A stretch of DNA of 64,000 nt from CAYRNY01 sp964425755 (GTDB taxonomy: Bacteria > Chloroflexota > Anaerolineae > Aggregatilineales > Aggregatilineaceae), in contig CAYRNY010000006.1 of NCBI GenBank assembly GCA_964425755.1, forward strand, positions 1-64,000, in the 5' to 3' direction. The notes below the pieces were generated by a model, which saw only the letters and a program-made list of their open reading frames with translations, was not told the origin of the DNA and did not search any database. The translations under genes were made by a program, and so were the position numbers. Position 1 is the stretch's first letter, and the number at the start of each line of letters is the position of its first letter. This document shows positions 54,166 through 63,659 of this stretch, one piece after another.

Positions 54166-55551
54166 ATGTCTGACACATTTGTAGGCATCCAAATCGGTGC
54201 GATCAGTTTTGTCGATGAAGGCGTTGAGCCAGTTCTCGACTTGTTGCAGGAAAAAGCAGGTGTCAATGCGCTGCTGATCTCCGCGCTTTCGTGGAGTATC
54301 GGTAATGCGGGACGCGCCGCTTTCGGCTTCCCCGATCACGGCGTCCAGGAACCAGATAATCTGCAAGGCGGCGCGTTCTTTGAGCCCGACCCCGATTATT
54401 ATCAGGCGACATTCCACAAGAAGTTCGCGGCGCCCGACCCACTATATAAGGGATTCGACACACTCGCTGATGTGATTCCCGCCGCACGCGCACGGGGCAT
54501 GAAGGTCTATCCCTATTACTGCGAAACATCAAGTTCAGCGATTCGGTCACTGTGGCAGCCCGGGTTTCCGCATTTCCTCGATCGGGATCATTGGGGCAAG
54601 ATCGCCACGCGCCCCTCACTGCTGAATCCCGACTATCGGACATGGTGGCGGTCGGTGATCGAGGACTGGTTTAAGAATCATGACCTGCAGGGGCTGCTGT
54701 GGGGCGTTGAACGCCAGAGTCCCCTGATGGACATCTTCCGCGCCGACAGCAGCACCGGTTTCGATGAATACTTCAAAGCGGAAGCACGGGCACGTAATAT
54801 TGACGTGCAGCGCGCGATCGAAGGGTACCGGAAGATTGACGTTTTCTTGCGCTCGGTGCGCAGCGGCGAACGCCCGCGTGATGGCGTTTTCATCACATTG
54901 CTGCGGCACTTGCTGCATCACCCGGAAGTGTTGATGTGGGAGAAAATGTGGCTGGATGTGCACCAGGACTTCTACCACGAAATCGCCGGCCTAGTGAAGT
55001 TCTTTGACCCCAGCTATGAGGTTGGCCTGGGTGTGTGGCAGGTCATCAATACCTACAATCCTTACTTGCGCGCGCAGTATGATGCGTCCGATTTCGCAGA
55101 ATATGCCGACTGGCTCAAGCCCGTCCTGTATCACACGCCGGCTGGTGCACGCTTCGCCGGGTTTGCCGAATCGTGGCACAAGGGAGTCCTGGCGGACGCG
55201 ACACCCGATGGGGCCTACAATGCATTGGCCACCATTCTCGGCATTGAGGACTTCATCGCGCCGCGCCAGGATGGGCCTATGGCCGGGTTCAAGCCGGACT
55301 ATGTCCAGCAGTGGACCGAAGACCTGATCGCTGCAACCGGCGGGCGCTGCAAGGTGTATCCGGGGATCGGCGTCGGCGTCGGTCACGCAGGCGAGAGTAA
55401 AGCCATCACGCCGGATGAAGTCAAAGATGCGATCCACGCCGGATTCGAGGGCGGCGCGAGCGGCGTGCTGATCTCACGGAACTACTCTGAAGCCGAGCTG
55501 CGCAACGTGGAAGCCGTTGGTGCTGCGTTGCGCGAACGCGGCCTGATATGA
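54166..55551 (+). CDS. Uncharacterised 461-residue protein, possible TIM-barrel glycosidase-like
   Basis: No named family is recognised with confidence. The sequence has a barrel-like rhythm: VNALLISALSWSI, AARARGMKVYPYYCETSSSA, WWRSVIEDWFKNHDLQGLLW then GVERQSPL, KFFDPSYEVGLGVWQVINTY, LKPVLYHTPAGARFAGFAES and GASGVLISRNYSEAELRNVE. The layout recalls hypothetical family-10-like glycosyl hydrolases, with Glu in GLLWGVERQ as a candidate catalytic residue. No signal peptide. It lies between the importer and a Gfo/Idh/MocA gene, so it may act on the imported compound. Confidence 0.7.
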   Translation: MSDTFVGIQIGAISFVDEGVEPVLDLLQEKAGVNALLISALSWSIGNAGRAAFGFPDHGVQEPDNLQGGAFFEPDPDYYQATFHKKFAAPDPLYKGFDTLADVIPAARARGMKVYPYYCETSSSAIRSLWQPGFPHFLDRDHWGKIATRPSLLNPDYRTWWRSVIEDWFKNHDLQGLLWGVERQSPLMDIFRADSSTGFDEYFKAEARARNIDVQRAIEGYRKIDVFLRSVRSGERPRDGVFITLLRHLLHHPEVLMWEKMWLDVHQDFYHEIAGLVKFFDPSYEVGLGVWQVINTYNPYLRAQYDASDFAEYADWLKPVLYHTPAGARFAGFAESWHKGVLADATPDGAYNALATILGIEDFIAPRQDGPMAGFKPDYVQQWTEDLIAATGGRCKVYPGIGVGVGHAGESKAITPDEVKDAIHAGFEGGASGVLISRNYSEAELRNVEAVGAALRERGLI

Positions 55552-55562
55552 GGAGCAACACG

Positions 55563-56633
55563 ATGACCATACGAGCGGCGCTTATTGGTGCCAGTTTTGC
55601 GAAGGAAGCCTATCTGCCGGCACTGGCAACTGTCGATAATGCTGAGGTCGTGGCGATTGCCAGCGCGCGGATGGAAAGTGCGCGCGCTACTGCCGACGCA
55701 TTCAACGTGCCGAATGCCTACGACGACTGGCGCGAAATGCTCGACAAACATCCGGTCGATCTGGTGGGGATCGCAACGCCCGTCGTCTACCACGCGCCGA
55801 TGACACTAGCCGCGTTGGAAGCTGGCGCGCATGTGATCTGCGAAAAGCCGATGGCGATGAACAGCAACGAATCGCGCCAGATGCTTGACAAAGCGGAGGC
55901 GCTGGGACGTGTCCATATGATCGGCCACGAGCTGCGCTTTAACCCCAATCGCCGCAAAATCAAGCAGTTGATCGCGGATGGATACATCGGGGACGTACGG
56001 CATGTCAACATCGTGAACATCAGCGCGTCCTGGGGCGACCCTGCCTCGCGTCCCGTGAATGATTGGTGGTCGATGGCGGAGATGGGCGGCGGACGGTTAG
56101 GCGCGAACGGATCGCACCAGATCGACCTGCTGCGCTTCTGGCTGGGTGACATCGGCGCAATCAGCGGACAGGTCGCCACAATGGTTCCCGATCGTATTGG
56201 TAAGCACAGCGGCGAACCCTGGACTGCGACGGCTGACGATCAGGTAAGCTTCACCGCCGAAATGGAGACGGGAGCGATCGCTTCGGTTTTCCTGAGTGGC
56301 GCAGCCCGGCATGGCATTGGCAACCACGTTCAGATCTTTGGCAGTGAAGGCACGATCCTGCTGGCGGATTCCGACGAAAAACTACTTGTTGCGCGCGCAG
56401 GTGAAGATTTTCAGGATATGAGCGAGTCCGATCCCAACGCCGAGCTTCCAGGCGTCGGCAAAGGAATCTGGAATGTTTCCTTTGTTGGGCTGATCCACGA
56501 AGCGACTGCCGCGATCCGCGAAGGGCGGGGTCCGAGCAGCGGCGCGACTTTCCTGGATGGCCACAAGTGCCAGCAAGCAATAGATGCAGTTCGCCAGTCA
56601 TGGGCTGAGCGTCGTTGGATCAATTTGGATTGA
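55563..56633 (+). CDS. Gfo/Idh/MocA-family oxidoreductase (second of two)
   Basis: A 356-residue paralogue of the enzyme at 49277: RAALIGASFAKEAYLPALAT cofactor start, VICEKPMAMNSNESRQMLDK with Glu-Lys-Pro, and MGGGRLGANGSHQIDLLRFW with the active-site His. The ATG at 55563 is chosen for the AGGAG site upstream. Two such enzymes in one operon suggest sequential oxidation and reduction, as in inositol or keto-sugar pathways. Confidence 0.9.
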   Translation: MTIRAALIGASFAKEAYLPALATVDNAEVVAIASARMESARATADAFNVPNAYDDWREMLDKHPVDLVGIATPVVYHAPMTLAALEAGAHVICEKPMAMNSNESRQMLDKAEALGRVHMIGHELRFNPNRRKIKQLIADGYIGDVRHVNIVNISASWGDPASRPVNDWWSMAEMGGGRLGANGSHQIDLLRFWLGDIGAISGQVATMVPDRIGKHSGEPWTATADDQVSFTAEMETGAIASVFLSGAARHGIGNHVQIFGSEGTILLADSDEKLLVARAGEDFQDMSESDPNAELPGVGKGIWNVSFVGLIHEATAAIREGRGPSSGATFLDGHKCQQAIDAVRQSWAERRWINLD

Positions 56634-56685
56634 TGCTGGATTGCAGACTGACCGCGCCTGATCTACAGGATAAGAAGACAATTCT

Positions 56686-57846
56686 ATGAATATCGACCAT
56701 TATCTCTCTCAACGCGCGCACCGCGTGCGCGGCTCACTGGGCAAACAAACGTCCGTACCGATACCCGGGCTGATCAATCTGGGCAGCGGCACGCCTGATT
56801 TTCTGCCGCCGCCGCCGGTTTTTGACGCCATGAAACTCGCCGTGGACGAGGGGCGTGCGCAGTACACGGCTTGGACCGGCATCCCGGAACTGCGTGCGGC
56901 GATTGCGGCGAAGTTGAAGTCGGAAAACGGGCTGACTGTCGATCCCGGTTCGGAGATCATCGTGACCAGCGGTGCCCAGGAAGCGCTGATGGTTACGCTG
57001 ATGACGCTGCTCGATCCCGGTGACAACGCGCTGACTCCGTCCCCACACTATGACGAATATTCACGCGATGCCAATATTCTCGGTGGTGCGCTGGTGCCGG
57101 TAGCAACCACGCCGGAATCTAACTTCACAATTGATGTAAACGATCTGGAGGCAGCGATCACGCCGCGCACAAAGGCGCTGGTGATCGTCACGCCCAATAA
57201 CCCAACCGGCACCGTTTTGCCGGAATCCACCCTGCGCGACATCGCGGCGCTGGCACAGCAGCGCGATCTGATCGTCGTGTCCGACGAGATCTACGAGTAT
57301 TACGTATTTGACGAGCACAAGCACGTGAGTATTGGTTCGTTGCCCGGAATGCGCGACCGCACAATCACGATCAACAGCTTCTCCAAGAGCTTTGGCATGA
57401 CCGGGCTGCGGCTTGGCTATATCGCGGCGCCAGCTCCGTTTATCGAGGCGATGTTGCCATTCCACCATGCCATGATGATCTGCGCCAACGTCGTAACCCA
57501 GTATGGGGGACTGGCCGCACTCACACAGCTCCGCGACTGGTTCGACGATATTCTTGCTGAATACGATCGCAGGCGCGGCCTATGGATGGATGTGCTGGAC
57601 GAGGTCAGCCTCCCTTACAGCAAACCCCAGGGGGCATACTATGTCTTCATCGACATTCGCCCCACCGGGCTGAGTAGTGCAGACTTCGTCAATCGGGCGC
57701 GCGAAGAGGCCCGTCTTGTATTCCAACCCGGGACCATCGGTGGCGGGGCCGGTGAGGGGTTCATACGCGGCGCGCTCACGAAGGGATCTCCAGAGTTCGA
57801 AGAAGGATTGGAACGCTTCAAGGCATTTGTGAAAGGGCTGCTGTGA
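56686..57846 (+). CDS. PLP-dependent class I/II aminotransferase
   Basis: A 386-residue fold-type I enzyme: EIIVTSGAQEALMVTLMTLL, IVTPNNPTGTVLPE, VVSDEIYEYYVFDEHKHVSI and TINSFSKSFGMTGLRLGYIA with the PLP lysine. It is clearly related to the enzyme at 42250-43437 on the opposite arm, so the island holds two active enzymes and one lysine-less form of this type. Substrate unknown. Confidence 0.92.
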   Translation: MNIDHYLSQRAHRVRGSLGKQTSVPIPGLINLGSGTPDFLPPPPVFDAMKLAVDEGRAQYTAWTGIPELRAAIAAKLKSENGLTVDPGSEIIVTSGAQEALMVTLMTLLDPGDNALTPSPHYDEYSRDANILGGALVPVATTPESNFTIDVNDLEAAITPRTKALVIVTPNNPTGTVLPESTLRDIAALAQQRDLIVVSDEIYEYYVFDEHKHVSIGSLPGMRDRTITINSFSKSFGMTGLRLGYIAAPAPFIEAMLPFHHAMMICANVVTQYGGLAALTQLRDWFDDILAEYDRRRGLWMDVLDEVSLPYSKPQGAYYVFIDIRPTGLSSADFVNRAREEARLVFQPGTIGGGAGEGFIRGALTKGSPEFEEGLERFKAFVKGLL

Positions 57847-57847
57847 T

Positions 57848-58600
57848 ATGGACACTCTAGAAGGTGCATTTGGCGTCATCACTGGCGCAGCGCAGGGCCT
57901 GGGATATGCCATCGCAAAAGCATATTCGTCGCAAGGGATGCGCCTCGCGTTGATGGATGTCAACGCCGATGTGTTGGGCGAAGTTGTTGATGAACTCAAC
58001 GAAGCCGGGGGAAACTGTCTGCCGATTACAGTTGATTTGTCCAGTGCTGCCGGCACAAACCGGGCCATTGATATCGCGCTCGCGCATTACGGAACGCCAC
58101 GTGTTCTGGTGCACAACGCGGCAATCCTGGTCAACCGTCCTTTGCTCGACATCACGTTGGACGCGTGGCAGCGCGAAGTCAACGTCGGTATTCAGGCGGC
58201 CTTTCTCCTGACGCAAGCAGTTTGGAAACCGATGACGGAAGCGGGGGCAGGCAGCATCATCTATGTGTCGTCAATGTCGGGCATTAAGGGTTTTATGGAA
58301 GAAAGCCCCTATTGCACCGCAAAACATGGCCTGGAAGGATTCATGAAGTGTATGGCGTTGGAAGGTGCGTCACGCAACATTGCCGTCAACACGATCACGC
58401 CGGGCATGTACATGAAAACGCCGATGTCTGAGCGAAACTATACGGATGAACTGAAACAAAAGTGGGTTGATCCGATCCTGCTTACGCCTGCTTTTGTATT
58501 CTTGGCACAACAGGATGCTTCCGGCGTGACAGGCCAGCGCCTGAATGCCTGGGAGTTGTCTGAACAAGAACGCCGCACTGCTGAGCGTGGGCAACCATGA
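57848..58600 (+). CDS. Short-chain dehydrogenase/reductase (SDR)
   Basis: A 250-residue SDR: GVITGAAQGLGYAIAKAYSS, VHNAAILVNRPL, IIYVSSMSG and the active-site SPYCTAKHGLEGFMK with Tyr-x-x-x-Lys. The C-terminus lacks the usual 'G..VDGG' ending and reads TGQRLNAWELSEQERRTAER instead. It starts one base after the aminotransferase stop, so it is the last clear gene of the plus-strand arm. Confidence 0.9.
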   Translation: MDTLEGAFGVITGAAQGLGYAIAKAYSSQGMRLALMDVNADVLGEVVDELNEAGGNCLPITVDLSSAAGTNRAIDIALAHYGTPRVLVHNAAILVNRPLLDITLDAWQREVNVGIQAAFLLTQAVWKPMTEAGAGSIIYVSSMSGIKGFMEESPYCTAKHGLEGFMKCMALEGASRNIAVNTITPGMYMKTPMSERNYTDELKQKWVDPILLTPAFVFLAQQDASGVTGQRLNAWELSEQERRTAERGQP

Positions 58601-58892
58601 AATCGGGAAGTTCCGCATAGTCCCAATTATCAATCTGCGAGAGAGATCGATTCGCATGCACTGAATTGGTGTGAGCTGAAATAACCCCGTACCCCCAAAA
58701 AACTGCATAGATAAGTGATTGAACCGCGATCATATCCTGTTCGGTGTCAGAATTATCTGGTGGACTTGCCGCCTCACCGCATGGTCGAAGTCCGTCGGCA
58801 TCTCCTGTCCATCCGGCGGACGAAAACATCGAATCTGCTCACCGCATAACCCACCACTGGCCCTAGTGTGCTGCAAGCCCTGAACTGGACGC

Positions 58893-61800
58893 TCAGGAAA
58901 GGCCACGTTGCGGTGCTGGGCACTCCCCGCTTGCAGTAGTATCATCGAGGATCTGCTCTACAATAGCGACGATCGGTGGAAGGCAATCTGGGCTTGTTCG
59001 GGTCTCCGATACCGCTTCGTCGGCCTGTTCGATTATCCCAGCCAGCCAGCGCGAAGTTAGATCGAGATACAAGGCGGGCATTTGGGGATGCTGCTGGACG
59101 AGCGAGAGGAGTTTCATCGCACGAGCCTTCGCGCCTTGTCTGGCCGCCACACAGGCGAGGCCAGCCAGTGCATAGAGGGTCAAGGGAACTATCTGGCTAT
59201 CCCAGGCGAGCTGCAGCGCGTCGCAGCAACAGCGCTCCGCCTCTGCAAGGTCGCCGAGACCGACTGCCGCAAATCCCAGCCGGCACCACGATACGCATAT
59301 GCCCCAGCGATGGGACAGTTCCAGAAAGATGGCAGACGCCGCCTGAGCGAGATCCGCAGCCTCCCTGTAGTTCGCCAGCCCGTAAGCATCAACGCTCATC
59401 CGGCTCAGAGTGTACGCCTGCCCTACCTTGTGCTCACTTCTCTCGAACATGGCCAACGCCTGGCGGTGGAACTGCATCGCAAGGGAATAATCACCCAGTC
59501 CGTCGGCGGCAAGCCCCATTTTGCTCAAAGCAAACGCCTGCCCCCACTGGCTTCCCAGGTCTGCAAAGATCTGGCGACTTTCCTCAAGGGCTGCCAGTGC
59601 ACGGTGATACTCGCCCCGCAGGAAATACGTGTATCCCATCCATAGCGCGTAGGTTGGCCAGGCGAATTCCCCACTCTCACGGCCAATGGGTATGGCCTGT
59701 TTCAGGTATTCTTCAGCGAGATAGCACTCACCCCGGAGAGCGGCGTTGAGGCCAAAGTTGTGCAGGCATAGCCCGAGTTCGGGTTGCAGCCCCAGATTAC
59801 GCAGCCGGTCATGACATTCCTGTGAGATCGCTTCGCTCTCAGTCGTCAACCCCAGGTGGCTGCAGAAGAAAGCCTCACGCACTCGCGCGGAGAGGTACAC
59901 CGGATCGTCTTTGGTCTCGGTCGGTTTGCACGCAGCCGAGCGTGATCGCAGGTCCGCCATGTGTCCAAACGCGATTCGTCCTTCATGCCAGTCCGCTACA
60001 CCATAAAAGGCGAGCAGACCGGCTAGGCCTCTCATCGCCTGGCTATCATCCCCATGCACGACCGCCCATTCCACGGCGGCCTGGACGTTGGCCAACTCTG
60101 CCCGGATCTCTTCGCGGACATCCACCATGCGCTTACCCATGAGGCAGTCTTCGCGCTGGGACAGGAACTCGGTAAAGAAGCGACTGTGTCTTTTGAGCAA
60201 GCTATCCTGACCGCCGGCAACTTCCGCCAACCTTTGTCTAGCATATCGCCTTAGCAGCGGGTGTATGTCGAAGCGGCCTGATGCGTTGTGCGTGAGAAGT
60301 GACCTTTTGACCAGCGTTGCGAGGATGGCGAGGTCCGCGCCAGCGACCCGGGCGGCTGCCCGGCGGTCGAATCCGCCCCGAAACACGGACAGACGGGCCA
60401 GAGCATCGCGCTGTTCAGGCATAAGCAGGTGCCAGGTATAATCAAAGACTGCCTGCAGACTGCGGTGTCTCTCAGGCATATCGCGGGCGTGCGCGGTCAA
60501 CACGCCCATGTTCTTCTCGATCTCGTCAGCGATCTCCGCACACGAGAGTACTGAAGTCCAGGCAGCAGCCAACTCGATTGCCAATGGCATACCCCCAACG
60601 AGACGGCAGATGCGCGCCGCGTCTGTCTGCTGATCGCGCACGGAGGCTTTGCTGCCAGCCCGCTTGGCCCGATCCAGGAACAGCGCTAAGGCGTCATGCC
60701 GATGGCCATGTGAGCCGCCATCATCGAATGACACAGGTAGGCCTTCAAGGGGAACAACCCATTCTCCCTGGAGGTCGAGCCGCTCGCGGGACGTGATGAG
60801 CAGCTTCATTCTTGGTGCGTAGGCTATCAGGTCATACAGCAGCGGAGCCTCGCCAACCAGGTGCTCAAACGAGTCGAGCACGAGCAGCAACGACCGATCA
60901 GCCAGGTAATCGGTCAACTGCTGGCGGGGGTTGAGGTCACTGGCGAGGCCGTCAAAGTCAAAGCCCAGCGCGCTTCCGATAGCGGGCAGAAGATATTCGG
61001 GGGCAACCACCGGGGTCAGCGGTGCGAAGTAGATACCATCTATGAAGTCGTCAGCTACAGTCCGCGCGACCTCGAGAGCGAGCCGCGTCTTGCCAATCCC
61101 GCCGAGGCCCACCAGCGTGATGATCCGGCAGACGTCCTGGCGGAGCAGCGAGCAGAGGTCGGCCATCTCTTGCTCCCTCCCGATGAAGGTTGTGCCCTGG
61201 AGTGGAAAAGGAGGTCGCGGTGGGAGTGTCTCTGCAGTTAAGAGTTGCTGTCCTGCGGCTATCTGCTCATAGAGTCTGCGACTTTCTTCAGAGGGTTCTA
61301 CGTCCAGTTCAGAGCGCAGAAGAGTGCGCAGTATCCCATACTGCAGAAGGGCCGCATTCCGCTGCCCGTCGAGCACCAGAAGCTTCATCTGCTGGCGGTG
61401 GCCCACCTCATCCAGTGGATCGAGTTCTAGCAACTTGTGCGCCAGTTCTCTGCCGTATTGATAGTTACATTCTGCAGCAGCGCGAGTGATCTCCTTATGA
61501 AGCCCATCCACCAGCAACCGGTGATATCTCTCCTGCTGCCAGACGCACCAATCCTCAAACGGGAGACTGCCGCGCACGTGGAAACCTTCCAGGAAATTAC
61601 CGCGATAAAGCGCGAGGGCCTCAGCGACACGACCCTCTTCCAGGTAGCGTTCGAATTCATCGGCATCGAGCCAGATTGCCGACTCCGGATTCAATCCTAT
61701 TGTCTCGCGGTCGATGAGCACGTATTCTTGCAGGTATTTTCGCAGCAGAGACAGGGTAACGCGGAGCACTGTCTGGGAATTGCTCGTGGTGCTGTCCGGC

Positions 61801-61952
61801 CACAGTTTGGCCGCAATGACGCTGCGCGGGTGTCGACCGCCCTCTACGGCGAGGTAGACAGCCAGCGCCTCTGCCTTGTGGGAGCCTAAGGGGGAAATGC
61901 GCTTGCCATCTAGCTCAAGCGACAGGCTGCCAAAGGTCTTGATCTCGAGCAT
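58893..61952 (-). CDS. SARP-family regulator with BTAD, NB-ARC ATPase and TPR region
   Basis: A 1019-residue regulator. The N-terminus (MLEIKTFGSLSLELDGKRIS) is an OmpR-like winged helix, followed by a BTAD (helical, about residues 95-240, GNFLEGFHVRGSLPFEDWCV), an ATPase with Walker A GLGGIGKTRLALEVA and Walker B-like LLLVLDSFEHLV, and C-terminal TPR helices. This AfsR-like plan activates transcription upon signals. The ATG at 61952 matches the family start; an earlier one at 62018 is possible. It is divergent from the small membrane-protein gene at 62154, which along with the SnoaL-like gene may be its target. Confidence 0.9.
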   Translation of the reverse strand: MLEIKTFGSLSLELDGKRISPLGSHKAEALAVYLAVEGGRHPRSVIAAKLWPDSTTSNSQTVLRVTLSLLRKYLQEYVLIDRETIGLNPESAIWLDADEFERYLEEGRVAEALALYRGNFLEGFHVRGSLPFEDWCVWQQERYHRLLVDGLHKEITRAAAECNYQYGRELAHKLLELDPLDEVGHRQQMKLLVLDGQRNAALLQYGILRTLLRSELDVEPSEESRRLYEQIAAGQQLLTAETLPPRPPFPLQGTTFIGREQEMADLCSLLRQDVCRIITLVGLGGIGKTRLALEVARTVADDFIDGIYFAPLTPVVAPEYLLPAIGSALGFDFDGLASDLNPRQQLTDYLADRSLLLVLDSFEHLVGEAPLLYDLIAYAPRMKLLITSRERLDLQGEWVVPLEGLPVSFDDGGSHGHRHDALALFLDRAKRAGSKASVRDQQTDAARICRLVGGMPLAIELAAAWTSVLSCAEIADEIEKNMGVLTAHARDMPERHRSLQAVFDYTWHLLMPEQRDALARLSVFRGGFDRRAAARVAGADLAILATLVKRSLLTHNASGRFDIHPLLRRYARQRLAEVAGGQDSLLKRHSRFFTEFLSQREDCLMGKRMVDVREEIRAELANVQAAVEWAVVHGDDSQAMRGLAGLLAFYGVADWHEGRIAFGHMADLRSRSAACKPTETKDDPVYLSARVREAFFCSHLGLTTESEAISQECHDRLRNLGLQPELGLCLHNFGLNAALRGECYLAEEYLKQAIPIGRESGEFAWPTYALWMGYTYFLRGEYHRALAALEESRQIFADLGSQWGQAFALSKMGLAADGLGDYSLAMQFHRQALAMFERSEHKVGQAYTLSRMSVDAYGLANYREAADLAQAASAIFLELSHRWGICVSWCRLGFAAVGLGDLAEAERCCCDALQLAWDSQIVPLTLYALAGLACVAARQGAKARAMKLLSLVQQHPQMPALYLDLTSRWLAGIIEQADEAVSETRTSPDCLPPIVAIVEQILDDTTASGECPAPQRGLS

Positions 61953-62153
61953 TGCATGTGACTCCGCCCCTAGCACCAGGGCTGTAGCGTGCTGCTCGGA
62001 TGTTAGCAGTGGCCGCATAACAAGTTGTCGCCGAGCCTCGATTTTTAACGATTATTTAGCGATCTCGTAGCGGCGTACCCTCATTATATCATGTAGATAT
62101 TTGCGTTATGCCGGTTCTCGAACGGCAAGACCTTTCGAAAAGGAGGCGTTGCG

Positions 62154-62558
62154 ATGACATTTAAGACCCTGTTGACGATTAAGGCGGTTGTGTGTCTGGG
62201 ATTTGGGGTTCTCTTGGTGCTTGTGCCAGGTGAACTGTTCGATATTCTGGGAGCTTCACTCGACGACGTTGGTCGCATCCCGGCCCGAGAATACGGGGCG
62301 GCTATGCTCGGAACGCTGTTTTTGACCTGGCTTGGACGCAGCCTGGCTGATCTCAAGGTCCAGCGAATCATCCTGATCGATCTATTCGTTTATGACGCCG
62401 TTGGTCTTGTCGTGACCGCGCTCCCCACCATCTCTGGCACCCTCAACGCGCTCGGCTGGGGCATCGTGGCCGTGTATCTGTTCTTTACCGTCGGTTCAGG
62501 GTACCTGCTTGTGACGGCCCGGGCAGAGGGTGTCGCGGTGCGAGTGACCAGCCCCTGA
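62154..62558 (+). CDS. Small membrane protein, four helices
   Basis: A 134-residue protein with four hydrophobic segments: AVVCLGFGVLLVLVPGELF, YGAAMLGTLFLTWLG, IDLFVYDAVGLVVTALP and GWGIVAVYLFFTVGSGYLLV. AAAAGGAGG lies before the ATG. Similar small membrane proteins are common in Chloroflexota and actinobacteria without known role. It is probably co-transcribed with the secreted SnoaL-like gene 87 bases downstream. Confidence 0.75.
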   Translation: MTFKTLLTIKAVVCLGFGVLLVLVPGELFDILGASLDDVGRIPAREYGAAMLGTLFLTWLGRSLADLKVQRIILIDLFVYDAVGLVVTALPTISGTLNALGWGIVAVYLFFTVGSGYLLVTARAEGVAVRVTSP

Positions 62559-62645
62559 CGTTCCGCCCCTCGCCCGGCGGCCCAAGCGACTTACTCTCTC
62601 GTTCGCAAACAACGACCCGTTAGCAGACCTTACAGGAGGAATGCC

Positions 62646-63659
62646 ATGATACAGGAGTATGGGCGGCTTATTATTACGTTTTCGCTTCTCGTTGTAGCGG
62701 CGCTCGCTGGGGCCGTTGGATCGCCTGCTGCGGGCCAGCAGGACCCCCTGGCAGCCAATGAGACTCTCGCTATGTCCTGGCTTATTGCCCGCATCCAGGG
62801 GGATGAGCAAGCTCTGGAACCCCTTCTGGCACCGGACATCATCATGCACGGTCCAATGTTGCCACAGTCCCTTCAAGGAGTGGAAGAGGTCAAAGCGTGG
62901 ATGGCCGCTGCGAGCAATGCCTTCTCGGACCTGGCCTTTGACGTTGAGCATCTGGTTACTGAGGGAGATTACGTTGGCCTTCACTGCTGGATTGATGGTC
63001 AATTCACCAGTGACTACTTTGGAATGGAAGCGACCGGAGACTCTGTCGGGTGGGCGGAGATCGACATTCTGCGAATTGAAGCCGGGCAGATTGTGGAGCT
63101 GTGGATGGGCTACGATACGATGCTGCTGGCCCAGCAGTTAGGCATGGTGCCCAGTGAGGATGCGGTAGCCGGTGAACAGGCAGACCTGGCAATTGATGTC
63201 GCCAGCGAAGCAGCCTCATCCAGTGATCCCGAAGCGAATAAGGCGCTCATTCGGTCCTTCAAGCTCGATCTGATCAATGAGCAGAACTTCGATCTCGTAC
63301 CTGACCTCGTCACTCTCGACTTCGTTTTTCATGACCATGGCGACACACGCGATGTATCCTATCGCGGATACGACGGCGTAGGGGAATGGCTTGGGCCGCT
63401 GCTGGCGCTGGTTCCCGACACGCACTTCCTGCCGGAAGAGTTGTTGCTGGTAGCCGGAGAGGATTTCGTTTTCGTCCATTGGCTGGCTCACGGGACGAAC
63501 AGCGGCAATGTACCAGGAATTACCGCCACCGGCGATGAAATGGCGGTTTCCGGCAACTCAATTTACCGGGTGGCAGATGGCAAGGTCGCCGAGACATGGT
63601 TTGTGATGGACGTTCTCGGCTTCATGCAGCAGTTGGGCGTCATCCCGCCGCAGGAATAA
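62646..63659 (+). CDS. Secreted protein with two SnoaL-like domains
   Basis: A 337-residue protein. A signal peptide (LIITFSLLVVAALAGAVGSP) is followed by two NTF2-like SnoaL domains, about residues 40-175 (AMSWLIARIQGDEQALEPLL to MLLAQQLGMVP) and 195-335 (NKALIRSFKLDLINEQNFDL to FMQQLGVIPPQE). Both repeats end with a 'QQLGM/VVP' block, as does the single-domain protein at 14814-15272. Such folds bind or transform small hydrophobic ligands. AGGAGGA precedes the ATG. The duplication and secretion are unusual for the family. Confidence 0.8.
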   Translation: MIQEYGRLIITFSLLVVAALAGAVGSPAAGQQDPLAANETLAMSWLIARIQGDEQALEPLLAPDIIMHGPMLPQSLQGVEEVKAWMAAASNAFSDLAFDVEHLVTEGDYVGLHCWIDGQFTSDYFGMEATGDSVGWAEIDILRIEAGQIVELWMGYDTMLLAQQLGMVPSEDAVAGEQADLAIDVASEAASSSDPEANKALIRSFKLDLINEQNFDLVPDLVTLDFVFHDHGDTRDVSYRGYDGVGEWLGPLLALVPDTHFLPEELLLVAGEDFVFVHWLAHGTNSGNVPGITATGDEMAVSGNSIYRVADGKVAETWFVMDVLGFMQQLGVIPPQE

